A DNA stretch of 44,420 bases, from assembly GCF_018739885.1 (NCBI RefSeq), contig NZ_JADOES010000044.1, forward strand, positions 1 through 44,420. The letters run 5' to 3'. Each line of letters opens with the position of its first letter. The stretch's first letter is position 1. This document shows positions 24,712-33,403 of the stretch, piece after piece. Under the pieces are notes generated by a model. The model was given only the letters and a program-made list of their open reading frames with translations, was not told the origin of the DNA and searched no databases. The position numbers and the translations under genes are program-made. This stretch comes from Leptothoe spongobia TAU-MAC 1115 (GTDB lineage: Bacteria > Cyanobacteriota > Cyanobacteriia > Phormidesmidales > Phormidesmidaceae).

Positions 24712-26799
24712 ATGAGCCCCAAACGCGATCCTCGCCATCCGTCTAAGCCTATTCCCGTTCCGCGTAGTCGGACTCAGAGTCGGCGAGTGCCGCAGAGTCC
24801 AGGCCCCTCTCCTTCCTATGCAGCAGTAGCGTCTGGAGACGTAGCGTCTGGGGACGTAGCGTCTGGAGATGTGGCTTCAGCGATTTCCAAAGAGCCGATT
24901 AAGCGCCCTGGATTAAGGGGACTGATGTTTTTTCGGTGGCTCGGTAGCTGGCAATTTTTATTGCTAACGACACTGGCGATTTTGACTGGCACCCTGGCGT
25001 TTGCGGTGACCAGTCTGTTTCGGATGCCAAACTTACCCAACTGTCGGGCGATTTTCTGGCCGACGGCATCGGCGGCAATGCGGCTGCAGTGTGCTGAGTC
25101 CTATGCAGGGCAGGGGAGTGTTGACTTTTTACTAGAGGCGATTGAGCTAGTAGAGAAGCTACCCGATGATCATCCACTACGGGCTGAGATTAATACCAAG
25201 GTAGAAACCTGGTCTAGCCAGATTCTAACGTTAGCGGATGAGCAGTTTCATCTGGGGGAGCTGGAAACTGCGATCGCAACCGCTCAAAAAATTCCCCCTA
25301 ACACGGCGGCGGCCAATGAGGTCGAAACCAGCATTAACCGCTGGAAGCGCATTTGGGACGAGGGGTCAGAAACCTTTGAAGAAGCCAAAGAAAAACTGAT
25401 AGAGGGCAACTTTAAAGATGCCTTTGGCCTATCGGTGCGGTTACTGGATGTCAGCAATGACCACTGGTCTAAAACCAAGTACAACGAACTGACCAAGCTC
25501 ATTGGCCTGGCCCGAGAAGATAGCCGCAAACTGGGTAAAGTCAAACGGTTGATCAGTCGCGGCACGGTCAGTAGCTTTAAAGAAGCCATCAAGTTACTCA
25601 GCTCGATTAAGTCCGAAAGTGTCCTGTACAAAGACGCCCAGGAGCTAAAGAAAACCGCCGCCAAGGACATGCTCCGCGTCGCTGAAAACGCCCTGGCGCG
25701 GCAGGAACTATCCCAGGCAGAAGAAATCCTGGCAGCCATTCCCCGCAATCAGGGTCTGGACCAAGAAATTGCCGATTTTCAGGTATTTACAGAGGCCTAT
25801 CGCCGGGCCTGGAGTGGGGATGCCCTGGGGTTAGATGCTGCCATTAACCGATTGCAAAGTCTAAGTAAGGAGCGTCCGCTCTATGATCGTGCCCAGGCTT
25901 TGATGGGTCGCTGGCGCTCAGAAATTAAGGCCCTGGCCCAGTTGGATGCCGCCCGCCAGATTGCGGCCCAAGGTAATGTTAGTGACTTGCGCTCCGCCAT
26001 TGTCCAGGCCAAACAGGTGGGGACCGATAATCCCCGCTGGGATGAAGTGTCTGACCAAATTTCCCAGTGGGAAAAGCGGGTACAGACGACGGAAGACCAG
26101 CCGATTTTGGTGAGGGCCGATCAGTTAGCGGGGGTGGGGACACCTCAGGCATTGCGCCAGGCAATTCAGGAGGCCCGCAGAATCAATCCGAACCGAGCCC
26201 TAGGGGATGATGCTAAAAAACGAATTGATCGCTGGCAAGCACGGATTGAAGCCATTGAAGACCGACCGCTGATCGAAGAAGCTCGTCGGCTGGCGGCAGC
26301 GGGGGATTTGGCTGGTGCGATCGCAGCGGCCTCTCGCATTTCGCCCGATCGTTCTCTCTATGGTGAAGTCAAAAATGATCTAGACAGTTGGCGGGCCCAA
26401 GAGCGAAATCGGACCCTGCTTAGGGATGCCAATAGTCGCGCCCGTTCGGGTAATGCTACCGATTTAGCCAGTGCCATTTCCACCGCCAACCAAATTTCAT
26501 CCAGTAGCGCTCAGTATGCAAATGCGATTCAGCAAATTAATCGCTGGAGCTGGGACCTGTTAAGTTTGGCTGAAAGCGAATCTCGCAATAGCTTAGATGC
26601 AGCGATTCGTTTAGCCGCTCAAATCCCCTCCCAGGCAGAGGCATATCCCAGTGCCCAGAGTCGGATCCAAGCTTGGCAGGCGGAGGTACAAGCAGCCGAA
26701 CAACAAACTGAGCTAATCGAAACAGAGTCACCTCAGGATTTTGCCGATACTGTCCCCACAGTTGGTGGAGGCCTAGAGAGCCAACAGTTTCCAGAATAA
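24712..26799 (+). CDS. Membrane-anchored alpha-helical repeat protein, function unknown
   Basis: The 695-aa protein begins with a Pro/Arg/Ser-rich basic tail. A VASGD repeat follows, encoded by three 15-bp tandem units (24826-24870), then one membrane helix at about 80-102. After a conserved-looking segment (CRAIFWPTASAAMRLQCAES) the rest is helical, built from units of roughly 65-70 residues. Each unit carries a pattern like A...LA..G....A...A..I......Y......I..W, for example around residues 450-510, 515-565 and 570-620. Such solenoids usually bind proteins. With a basic N-terminus, the repeats would face the periplasm or thylakoid lumen. I do not recognise the family; it is probably restricted to cyanobacteria. 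Confidence 0.75.
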   Translation: MSPKRDPRHPSKPIPVPRSRTQSRRVPQSPGPSPSYAAVASGDVASGDVASGDVASAISKEPIKRPGLRGLMFFRWLGSWQFLLLTTLAILTGTLAFAVTSLFRMPNLPNCRAIFWPTASAAMRLQCAESYAGQGSVDFLLEAIELVEKLPDDHPLRAEINTKVETWSSQILTLADEQFHLGELETAIATAQKIPPNTAAANEVETSINRWKRIWDEGSETFEEAKEKLIEGNFKDAFGLSVRLLDVSNDHWSKTKYNELTKLIGLAREDSRKLGKVKRLISRGTVSSFKEAIKLLSSIKSESVLYKDAQELKKTAAKDMLRVAENALARQELSQAEEILAAIPRNQGLDQEIADFQVFTEAYRRAWSGDALGLDAAINRLQSLSKERPLYDRAQALMGRWRSEIKALAQLDAARQIAAQGNVSDLRSAIVQAKQVGTDNPRWDEVSDQISQWEKRVQTTEDQPILVRADQLAGVGTPQALRQAIQEARRINPNRALGDDAKKRIDRWQARIEAIEDRPLIEEARRLAAAGDLAGAIAAASRISPDRSLYGEVKNDLDSWRAQERNRTLLRDANSRARSGNATDLASAISTANQISSSSAQYANAIQQINRWSWDLLSLAESESRNSLDAAIRLAAQIPSQAEAYPSAQSRIQAWQAEVQAAEQQTELIETESPQDFADTVPTVGGGLESQQFPE

Positions 26800-26853
26800 T
26801 TTTTACTCTCGTGAAACCAAGGAGTAGGAGCATGAGGATGATACGAGATGGCC

Positions 26854-27477
26854 CTACCCGACATCCTCGATAGCCGTCAACAATGTCTCAAACGAACCCA
26901 CACCAAAGAAGAGAATGATATCGCCCTGAACCTGTAATTCTTCGACATTAAAACGAGCCTGGGCTAACAGGATGTCCATATTTTGCTGCGTTTTTTTGTT
27001 GCTAACCAGATTATTAATATCTTCCTCTATGTAAACAGGGACTTCGATGTAAGCAGGGACTTCGTAATGTAATGGCTGAGTCAGCATATTACTAATGGAC
27101 CCCATGACTCCGTTGATGACAATATTGCCAACTTCTGTCAGGGTGCCAATCTTGAGAGCATCGAGATCTGGACTGCCAGGCTCTTCTCCTGTGAGCACGG
27201 CCACTAATGTTGCCGCACTTTCAGTGGGAAATACTAACTGAGCAGTGCCCGCAAACGAACCACTAAAAGCAAGTTGCACCGAGGCCAGCTGATCTTCCCC
27301 TAAGCGGGCACCCAGTTCTGTTTGTAACTCAGACATGGTTAATAATTTGATGTTCGGAACTTGCAAACGAATGCGAAATTCGATCATTTCGTTGAGCATG
27401 CCAGCTGATTTGCCTACACCAACGTTAACCAGCTCTTTTAATGCATCTAGTTGGTCGGTGGTTAACTGCTTAATCAT
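26854..27477 (-). CDS. CheC-like CheY-P phosphatase
   Basis: The 207-aa protein carries both CheC active-site helices: E15-x-x-N18 in LKELVNVGVGKSA and E115-x-x-N118 in LTEVGNIVINGVMG. It also has the central FSGSFAGTAQLVFP strand-turn and an end reading GDIILFFGVGSFETLLTAIE. CheC proteins dephosphorylate CheY-type regulators. Its ATG overlaps the stop codon of the CheY-like gene upstream by one base (TAATG), so the two are translationally coupled and probably act as a pair. No receptor, CheW or CheR gene remains nearby, so this may be a stand-alone phosphatase module or the remnant of a larger locus. Confidence 0.88.
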   Translation of the reverse strand: MIKQLTTDQLDALKELVNVGVGKSAGMLNEMIEFRIRLQVPNIKLLTMSELQTELGARLGEDQLASVQLAFSGSFAGTAQLVFPTESAATLVAVLTGEEPGSPDLDALKIGTLTEVGNIVINGVMGSISNMLTQPLHYEVPAYIEVPVYIEEDINNLVSNKKTQQNMDILLAQARFNVEELQVQGDIILFFGVGSFETLLTAIEDVG

Positions 27478-27845
27478 TAGGCTTTATCGATTGCTGTTTG
27501 AATCATTTCGCAAATTTCTGGGCCTTTGGGGGGTTTTTTGAGCATGGCAAATGCGCCCAAAGCCATACAACGCTCACGGGCACTATCCTGAATATCAGCA
27601 GATAAAACAATTACCGAAATGTCTAATTGACGATCCTTGATCGTTTGTAGTACTCCATAGCCATCTAGTTCTGGCATGAGTAAATCTAGAAAAATACAAT
27701 CTGGTGTATGAGACTCCAGTAAATTGACGCATTCTACTCCATTTGCGGCTTCTAAAATGACATGCTCATTGTCTCCTGGTTGCAATGCCTTACGAATCAT
27801 TCGACGCGTGAAAGCTGCATCATCAGTAATGAAAATCAGTGCCAT
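27477..27845 (-). CDS. CheY-like single-domain response regulator
   Basis: The 122-aa receiver domain has no output domain. It has the acidic pair D8/D9 (FITDDAAFTR), phospho-acceptor D54 in CIFLDLLMPELDGYG, Ser in VIVLSAD and Lys in AMLKKPPKG. It signals by protein-protein contact and is the obvious substrate of the CheC-like phosphatase encoded directly downstream with a one-base overlap. Its kinase could be the PAS kinase at 28484-29707 or a lost CheA. Confidence 0.9.
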   Translation of the reverse strand: MALIFITDDAAFTRRMIRKALQPGDNEHVILEAANGVECVNLLESHTPDCIFLDLLMPELDGYGVLQTIKDRQLDISVIVLSADIQDSARERCMALGAFAMLKKPPKGPEICEMIQTAIDKA

Positions 27846-27992
27846 TATTGCTTCCCTACGTCCCTGGTGATTGTGGGTGTGAACTTAAAGCGAAAACGGA
27901 CTTTTTCAGTTAATATATATGATTTTTTCTAAGTATTAAGGGCTGAATGAGAATGAGATCAATAGCAGCCCCATTCAGGTGTTAGGAGTAAG

Positions 27993-28451
27993 TTAATCCC
28001 GAACAAAATTTGTAGGTAGTTTTACATAGTTAAACCAAAAGTTTTCCAAGGATTTCATTGTGCGATTAAACTCATCCAGATCAGATGGCTTGGTGACATA
28101 GCAGCTAGCATGTAACTCATAGCTTCTCAGGATATCTTGAGTCGCAGACGACCCTGTCATAACAATCACAGGAATTCCTTGCAAGTGTGGGTCTGCTTTA
28201 AGTTCCTCTAGCACCTCGCATCCATCCTTTTTGGGTAAATTCAAATCCAGTAAAATCAAGTTTGGACGAGGTACCCCAGCATAATCCGCCTCTTGTCGTA
28301 GAAATGCCATAGCTGCTTCACCATCTTGAACCTGATAGAGTGTGTTGGGTAACTGGCTATTTTGCAAAAATGCTTTAATGAGAAATGCATCAGCAGCATT
28401 ATCCTCTACCAAGAGCAAATCCATAGGTTTTCTAAAAGTCGTAAAGCTCAT
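27993..28451 (-). CDS. Rcp1-like response regulator
   Basis: From ATG 28451 the protein has 152 aa; a TTG at 28466 and a later ATG (MDLLLVEDN) are alternatives and none has a clear Shine-Dalgarno. Residues DLLLVEDNAADAFLIKAFLQ begin the receiver, D69 in NLILLDLNLPKKDG is the phosphorylated residue, and VIVMTGSS and YVTKPSD complete the active site. The extended alpha4-beta5 region and the long C-terminal tail (SLENFWFNYVKLP) are typical of Rcp1-type regulators that pair with bacteriophytochrome-like kinases. It lies 32 bp after such a kinase in the same direction, a standard kinase-regulator pair. Confidence 0.9.
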   Translation of the reverse strand: MSFTTFRKPMDLLLVEDNAADAFLIKAFLQNSQLPNTLYQVQDGEAAMAFLRQEADYAGVPRPNLILLDLNLPKKDGCEVLEELKADPHLQGIPVIVMTGSSATQDILRSYELHASCYVTKPSDLDEFNRTMKSLENFWFNYVKLPTNFVRD

Positions 28452-28483
28452 GATAATGCTCAGCAATATTCTTGGTTTGATGT

Positions 28484-29707
28484 TTATATATCTTCCTTAA
28501 CTAAGGAAGTAAGTAGAAAGCCGCCATCAGAGCGTAGATTGTTTTTAGGGAGCGTAAAGTAAAAGATGGCTCCTTGATCGGGGGCTGATTCAACCCAAAT
28601 ACGTCCACCGTGACGTTCAATAATCTTTTTGCAGATTGCCAGGCCAATGCCAGTGCCGGAATATTGCTGCCGAGTGTGTAGCCGCTGAAAGATTAAAAAA
28701 ATCCGTTCAGCATATTTGGGCTTGATGCCAATGCCATTATCACGTACCCAGATGAGCCAATGGTTTTCCTGGGATTCTGAGCCGATCTCCACGGTGAGCG
28801 GTCGTTCACTTCGATATTTGAGGGCATTACTAATCAGATTTTGAAACAATTGTACAAGCTGAGCCGGATCAGCCATGACAATGGGTAAAGGTGCTTTCGT
28901 AATGTCAGCCTGGGTTTCTTGTAATAGGATTTGCAGATTAGAGAGGGCTAGATTTAGAGATTCTTTACAATCGACAACTTCAAAGGGGTTACCCTGGGTA
29001 CCCACCCGTGAAAATGTTAGGAGGTCATCGATCAGGGCCTGCATCCGAGCCGCTCCATCCACTGCAAAATTGATAATGGTATTGGCTTCATCATCCAGCT
29101 GATTGGAGTAGCGCTGGGCCAGTAGCTGGGTAAAGGATGTGACCATGCGCAACGGCTCTCGTAAGTCATGGGAAGCCACATAGGCAAACTGCTCTAGCTC
29201 GGCATTTGATCGCTGTAGTTCTGCTTCGGCACGTTTTCGCTCCCGTAATTCTGCTTGATAGCTTTGGATCCGATTGGTGAGATTGGTAACATCTTGAATT
29301 GCAAATAGAGCATAGAAGCCCTGATTGCTAGCTGCAGGTACAGCGGTAACGGTGGTTTGTTGGATGCACCGTTGCCCATTGGGCAGGATACTAGGAATAA
29401 CAGATTGGTGCAGTTGGGGCGAAAAAATCGCTGGAAACCCCCCTTGGAAAACCTGTTTTAGACGGACTAAGTATTTGGGTTGATTGATATTTGGAAACTG
29501 TTGACGCAAATCGGTACCCACTATCTCTTGACTAGAAAGCTGAGTCCACCCTGTCAAACAATGATTCCAAAACAGTACCCTAAAATCCTGTCGCAGCACA
29601 AAAAACCCAACGGGTGCATAGTCTAGTCCGCTAAATTTTGTGTTGGCAGCGGCGATGTCTTGATCGAGGTTATTGAGTTGAACTTGTTCATGAGACTGTA
29701 GTTCCAT
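28484..29707 (-). CDS. PAS-domain histidine kinase, cytosolic
   Basis: The 407-aa kinase has no membrane segment. A PAS domain covers about residues 24-145 (YAPVGFFVLRQDFRVLFWNH ... FYALFAIQDVTNL), then a coiled coil (RERKRAEAELQRSNAELEQF). The phospho-accepting H180 lies in YVASHDLREPLRMVTSFTQL, followed by a HATPase domain with LFQNLISNALKY, RDNGIGI, IFQRLH and GTGIGLAICKK. The H-box variant HDLREPLR is shared with phytochrome-type kinases. The Rcp1-like regulator follows directly. The PAS ligand is unknown. An extra CheC fragment lies upstream. Confidence 0.9.
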   Translation of the reverse strand: MELQSHEQVQLNNLDQDIAAANTKFSGLDYAPVGFFVLRQDFRVLFWNHCLTGWTQLSSQEIVGTDLRQQFPNINQPKYLVRLKQVFQGGFPAIFSPQLHQSVIPSILPNGQRCIQQTTVTAVPAASNQGFYALFAIQDVTNLTNRIQSYQAELRERKRAEAELQRSNAELEQFAYVASHDLREPLRMVTSFTQLLAQRYSNQLDDEANTIINFAVDGAARMQALIDDLLTFSRVGTQGNPFEVVDCKESLNLALSNLQILLQETQADITKAPLPIVMADPAQLVQLFQNLISNALKYRSERPLTVEIGSESQENHWLIWVRDNGIGIKPKYAERIFLIFQRLHTRQQYSGTGIGLAICKKIIERHGGRIWVESAPDQGAIFYFTLPKNNLRSDGGFLLTSLVKEDI

Positions 29708-29780
29708 ACCAGTTCAGTACTAGTTCAGTAGAGTTCGGGAGAAGACGAGCAACAGGCTGATCGATTAGCAAAAGGTAGTC

Positions 29781-29950
29781 TTAGGCCAGGGTACTGTCAG
29801 CAAGATCAAAAAATAACCGCATTCTAAAGAACAGAATAATATCTCCATTACTCATAGCACCCGTGCCATGGTTTAAAACAATATTGCCGACTTCGGTTAG
29901 AGCCTCTTGTTTGAGAAGATCGAATTCTGAACAAAGGCTAAACGCCCTGG
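29781..29950 (-). pseudogene. Fragment of a second cheC-like gene with internal deletion
   Basis: On the minus strand a frame reads FDLLKQEALTEVGNIVLN, then GAMSN, then immediately GDIILFF and a stop at 29781-29783. The first block matches the second active-site helix of the intact CheC (TLTEVGNIVING) and the last matches its C-terminal strand (QGDIILFF), so about 50 residues between them are missing. Upstream an in-frame TAG near 29953 ends the resemblance. The remaining gap (29708-30107) shows no other gene. Confidence 0.7.
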
Positions 29951-30107
29951 ACTACGCTTAGAATTCAAAACCATGGTGCACAATCCATAACAGAACTTAA
30001 GAGCACTGTCTAACGGGTACTTATTTTAGGGGTTGACTATGTTTGTCTGTGACGTTTTAGTTTGGGCCTACACGTTAGAAGGACTGTCTGGAATAACGCT
30101 TAAACGC

Positions 30108-30770
30108 TTAATTTTTGGCGATGGCGGGTAGATGACTTAGGGTTAAGTAATCTGCGATCGCACCAAACGCATTGTCAATACTACTTTTGGGTGAATAATT
30201 CTTCACCGGGACTGTCGCCTGCTGGGCTCGATAAACAATGACAGAATCAGGTACTTTAAACGGAGGATAAGACAGGGCCTGAACAGCAGCCTTCATCTCT
30301 TGTAACGGGCTGTTTGTACTTGTTTTCTTAGCAGACGTTCTGGCTTTAACGTATCGGTTCAACACAATTGGAAAGGATGCAATTGCAATTCCCATGGTCT
30401 GTTTCAGGTCGGAGCAATATGCCTTTAGGTTTTCAAAGGATTCTAACGAAAAAAACGCTCAGATCCAGAGGCATCATAGTCTGATCGGCAGTACAAAGGC
30501 CATTTAGGCAAAACAATCCCATGCCTGACGGCAAATCAATCAAGATATTGAAACGCCATCGTACCCCTGGTATTGAGATAAAACTGCATCATAAATAGAA
30601 TGCTCAAGCTGTTGGCTCTCAATCTCTAGCCCTGAGATAGTATTGGATTGGGGATTAAAGTCTACGATCAAAACTCGGTGATTGGTTGCCAAATGAGCCG
30701 CAATATTTGTACAGAGAGTTGTTTTACCGGTGCCTCCTTTGAGATTCGCAAAGATAATTACAGATGACAT
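30108..30770 (-). pseudogene. ParA/MinD-type ATPase broken by two frameshifts
   Basis: From ATG 30770 the first frame reads MSSVIIFANLKGGTGKTTLC (deviant Walker A) and LIVDFNPQSNTISGL (switch I, with Asp-Phe-Asn in place of Asp-x-Asp). It stops at about 30540. A neighbouring frame continues at about 30545 with NILIDLPSGMGLFCL (Walker B) and TADQTMMPLDLS, then shifts again in a run of seven A (plus strand, about 30449-30455). It resumes with LESFENLKAYCSDL and runs to a stop at 30108. All parts of a roughly 220-aa ParA are present, but no single frame covers them. ParA-like ATPases position plasmids, chromosomes or chemosensory arrays; which applied here is unknown. Confidence 0.8.
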
Positions 30771-31000
30771 TATGCTTGGCGAAAGCAAACCATATGAAAA
30801 TTATGTGAGATTGAGTATATTCTCCTCAAACCTAATAATAATCAATTATTTTAGAAATATTCTTTTCAACAAACCGTGTTAATACCTAAGTTTTAAGGTT
30901 AGCAATATTACTCTCGCAAATTTCAGACTTTAGAACTATGGGTATCAGAAATGTTAGGGATAGTTGACTCGACACAAGCCCGTGTTAATACTTAGAGGGA

Positions 31001-32059
31001 CTAGCTATCCGTAAATCCTACCTTAGAGTCAATTGACTGAATGAAAAAGCTGGATTGTTGAAAATAGGAAATGCGATCGCGACCATTTTCTTTGGCCACA
31101 TACAAGGCCCGATCAGCTTTATAGATTAGGTCTTTTGACGATATTTGTGACGTTGGCACCACTGAAGCTACTCCAAAACTCGCCGTTACCCAACTGCTTA
31201 CCGCCGAATTAGGATGACGGATGGATAAGTATTTGATTTCCAATCCCAGAGTTCTTGCCACTGCAACCGCTGTTTGAACCGGCGAATCGGGTAAAATCAC
31301 CGCGAACTCTTCGCCTCCATATCGTGTGATGACTCCCCCAGACGGCGCTAGGGCTTCCTTTAAAGTTTGAGCAATTTGTCGTAGACAGCGATCCCCCGCC
31401 AGATGTCCACGGCTGTCATTCAACCGCTTAAAATAATCAAGGTCGATCATAATCAGCGAGAGGGGCTGTTGGTATCGGCAGGCTTGCAGCCAGTTTTTCT
31501 TGAAGGCGACCTCAAAATAATAGCGGTTTGGAATCTCAGTCAATCCATCGGTGAAAGACAACGTTTCTAAAATTTTTAACTTGCCATCCATACAGGTGAT
31601 TTTTTTTTCATAGGTATGGAGACGGCGGATTAACTCCTGCTTATATTGCCGTTCAGTTTCAAAGATCGCTTCAGTTTTTTGAAACCGGGTAATGGCATGG
31701 AGAATCGTGCTATTTAGCCAATTTTGATTGATTTTTCCTTTCACTAAATAGTCCTGTGCCCCATGCTGCATCAGATGCACTGCCAGCGCGGCATCATCTA
31801 CCCTTGTAAGGACCACGGTGGGTAGGTTCGGAGCTTTAGCTTGCAAACGTAGCAGCGTATCTAGACCGTGACTATCGGGCAAGGATAAATCCAATAATGC
31901 TATATCAAAGTGAGTTTGCTGAAGACAGGTGACGGCTGAGCCCAAAGAGTCAACATGGGTTACATTAAACTGTCCTTTTTCTGCCTTTTCCAAAAAGGTA
32001 TTGATCAAAAAAACATCGCCCGGATTGTCTTCAATCAACAGAATATTAGTAGATCCCAT
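31001..32059 (-). CDS. REC-GGDEF response regulator, diguanylate cyclase (copy 1, lacks I-site)
   Basis: The 352-aa protein has a receiver with D57 in IALLDLSLPDSHG, T85 and K107 (YLVKGKI). A linker helix follows, then a GGDEF domain with metal site MIDLDYFKRLNDSRGHLAGD and catalytic RYGGEEF at 246-252. It should make cyclic di-GMP when phosphorylated. The inhibitory RxxD site five residues before GGEEF is replaced by PSGG, so product inhibition should be absent. It is the last of four tandem paralogs and is closest to copy 2 at the nucleotide level. Confidence 0.92.
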   Translation of the reverse strand: MGSTNILLIEDNPGDVFLINTFLEKAEKGQFNVTHVDSLGSAVTCLQQTHFDIALLDLSLPDSHGLDTLLRLQAKAPNLPTVVLTRVDDAALAVHLMQHGAQDYLVKGKINQNWLNSTILHAITRFQKTEAIFETERQYKQELIRRLHTYEKKITCMDGKLKILETLSFTDGLTEIPNRYYFEVAFKKNWLQACRYQQPLSLIMIDLDYFKRLNDSRGHLAGDRCLRQIAQTLKEALAPSGGVITRYGGEEFAVILPDSPVQTAVAVARTLGLEIKYLSIRHPNSAVSSWVTASFGVASVVPTSQISSKDLIYKADRALYVAKENGRDRISYFQQSSFFIQSIDSKVGFTDS

Positions 32060-32377
32060 ATGCTTTATATATAGTCTTATAAATACCGAATAAAAAACTG
32101 TAAAAACATTTTCTTTGGGGCTAGTGGCTGTTCAAGCAGCGATGGGGAGAACTACAATATCGAAATTCTGAAGTTGTTGATCTTCGTTATTTCTCGGCTT
32201 ACACGGATACCCACGGAAAACATCGTGAAAACTTGATGATGTGCTCATCCTATTTTTTTTTGTTTATTCTCAAAACCGTGACAGTACGGACACTTCATTT
32301 GATTAGCTAAACCACGTCCAAGTTAAAACCTCTAGTTTCTCCCAAGGTAAAACGACCGTACTGGACGCGGACAAGGT
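32060..32377. other. 318-bp gap between cyclase copies 1 and 2
   Basis: No gene is seen. The 32234-32300 stretch (ending ACAGTACGGACACTTC) resembles a stretch at 33526-33590 (ending GCAATACGGACACTTC), each lying upstream of a cyclase gene, as expected if gene and leader were duplicated together. A 73-bp repeat occupies 32308-32380. Confidence 0.6.
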
Positions 32378-32380
32378 TTA
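32308..32380 (-). repeat. 73-bp three-way-junction repeat, copy 4
   Basis: In the orientation of the cyclase gene upstream of it, the element starts TAAACCTTGTCC, and its TAA is the stop codon of cyclase copy 2 (32378-32380). The outer stem keeps pairing through a G-T wobble (CCGCGTCCA with TGGACGTGG). The second hairpin GAAAC/GTTTT is kept; the first is reduced to about three pairs. Same downstream-of-gene orientation as copies 1-3. Confidence 0.85.
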
Positions 32381-33403
32381 AGTGACAACGGTGGAGGACT
32401 GAAAATAGGAGATGCGATCGCGCCCATTTTCCTTAGCCACATACAAGGCGCGATCAGCTTTATTGATTAAGTCTGCTGACGGTGTTTGCGCTTTGGGCAC
32501 CACTGCAGCCACCCCAAAGCTCGCCGTTACCCAACTGCTGATGGTCGAGTTAGGATGACGAATAGATAAGTCTTTCACCTCCGATCTCAGACTTTGTGCA
32601 ACCTCAACCGCCGCTTGTATTGGCGCATCCGGTAAAATCACGGCAAACTCTTCGCCACCATATCGGGCAACTATGCCCCTAGAGGGTTCTAGCGCTTTCT
32701 TTAAAGTTTGAGCAATTTGTCGTAGACAGCGATCTCCTTTTAAATGTCCGCAGCTATCGTTAAATTGCTTAAAATAATCGATATCGATCATCATCAACGA
32801 GAGCGGCTGCCTGCATCGGGAGGCCTGCAGCCAGTTTTTCTTGAAGGCTGCCTCAAAATAGCAGCGGTTCGAAATCTGAGTGAGTCCATCGGTAAAAGAC
32901 AGCGTCTCTAAAATTTTCAATTTCCCATCCATACAGGTGATTTTATCTTCATAGATATGGAGACGACGGATTAGCTTCTGCTTACATTGCTGTTCTGTTT
33001 CAAAGAGCGCTTCATTTTTTTGAAACCGGGTAATAGTATGGAGAATTGTATTATTTAGCCAATTTTGATTAATTTTTCCTTTCACTAAATAATCTTGTGC
33101 ACCATGCTGTATCACTTGCCCGGCAAGCGTCGCATCATATAATCCTGTCAGGACCACGATGGGTAACTTAGGAGCCCTTGCCCGCAAGCTTAGTAACGTA
33201 TCTAGACCGTGACTATCGGGCAAGGATAGATCTAATAAGGCTAAATCAAAACGAGTTTGCTGAAGACAGGCTAAAGCTAAGCCCAAAGAATCAACATGAG
33301 TTACATTAAACTGCCCCTTTTCTGCCTTTTCTAAAAGGGTATTGATCAACAACACATCACCCGGATTGTCTTCAATCAAAAGAATATTAGTGGTAGATTC
33401 CAT
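32378..33403 (-). CDS. REC-GGDEF response regulator, diguanylate cyclase (copy 2, lacks I-site)
   Basis: The 341-aa paralog has the same layout as copy 1: receiver phosphosite D58 in LALLDLSLPDSHG, metal site MMIDIDYFKQFNDSCGH, and RYGGEEF at 247-253. PSRG replaces the RxxD inhibitory site, so product inhibition is expected to be lost. The protein ends about ten residues earlier than copy 1, at a TAA that belongs to the 73-bp repeat, so the repeat's arrival may have reset the C-terminus. Long stretches of near-identical DNA with copy 1 show a recent duplication. Confidence 0.92.
   Translation of the reverse strand: MESTTNILLIEDNPGDVLLINTLLEKAEKGQFNVTHVDSLGLALACLQQTRFDLALLDLSLPDSHGLDTLLSLRARAPKLPIVVLTGLYDATLAGQVIQHGAQDYLVKGKINQNWLNNTILHTITRFQKNEALFETEQQCKQKLIRRLHIYEDKITCMDGKLKILETLSFTDGLTQISNRCYFEAAFKKNWLQASRCRQPLSLMMIDIDYFKQFNDSCGHLKGDRCLRQIAQTLKKALEPSRGIVARYGGEEFAVILPDAPIQAAVEVAQSLRSEVKDLSIRHPNSTISSWVTASFGVAAVVPKAQTPSADLINKADRALYVAKENGRDRISYFQSSTVVT

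Noticed and set aside
25284..25748. Minus-strand open frame of 154 codons inside the large repeat protein gene
   Set aside because: It is rich in Ser, Leu and Arg as expected from the complement of Glu/Ala/Lys-rich helical coding DNA; no independent support.
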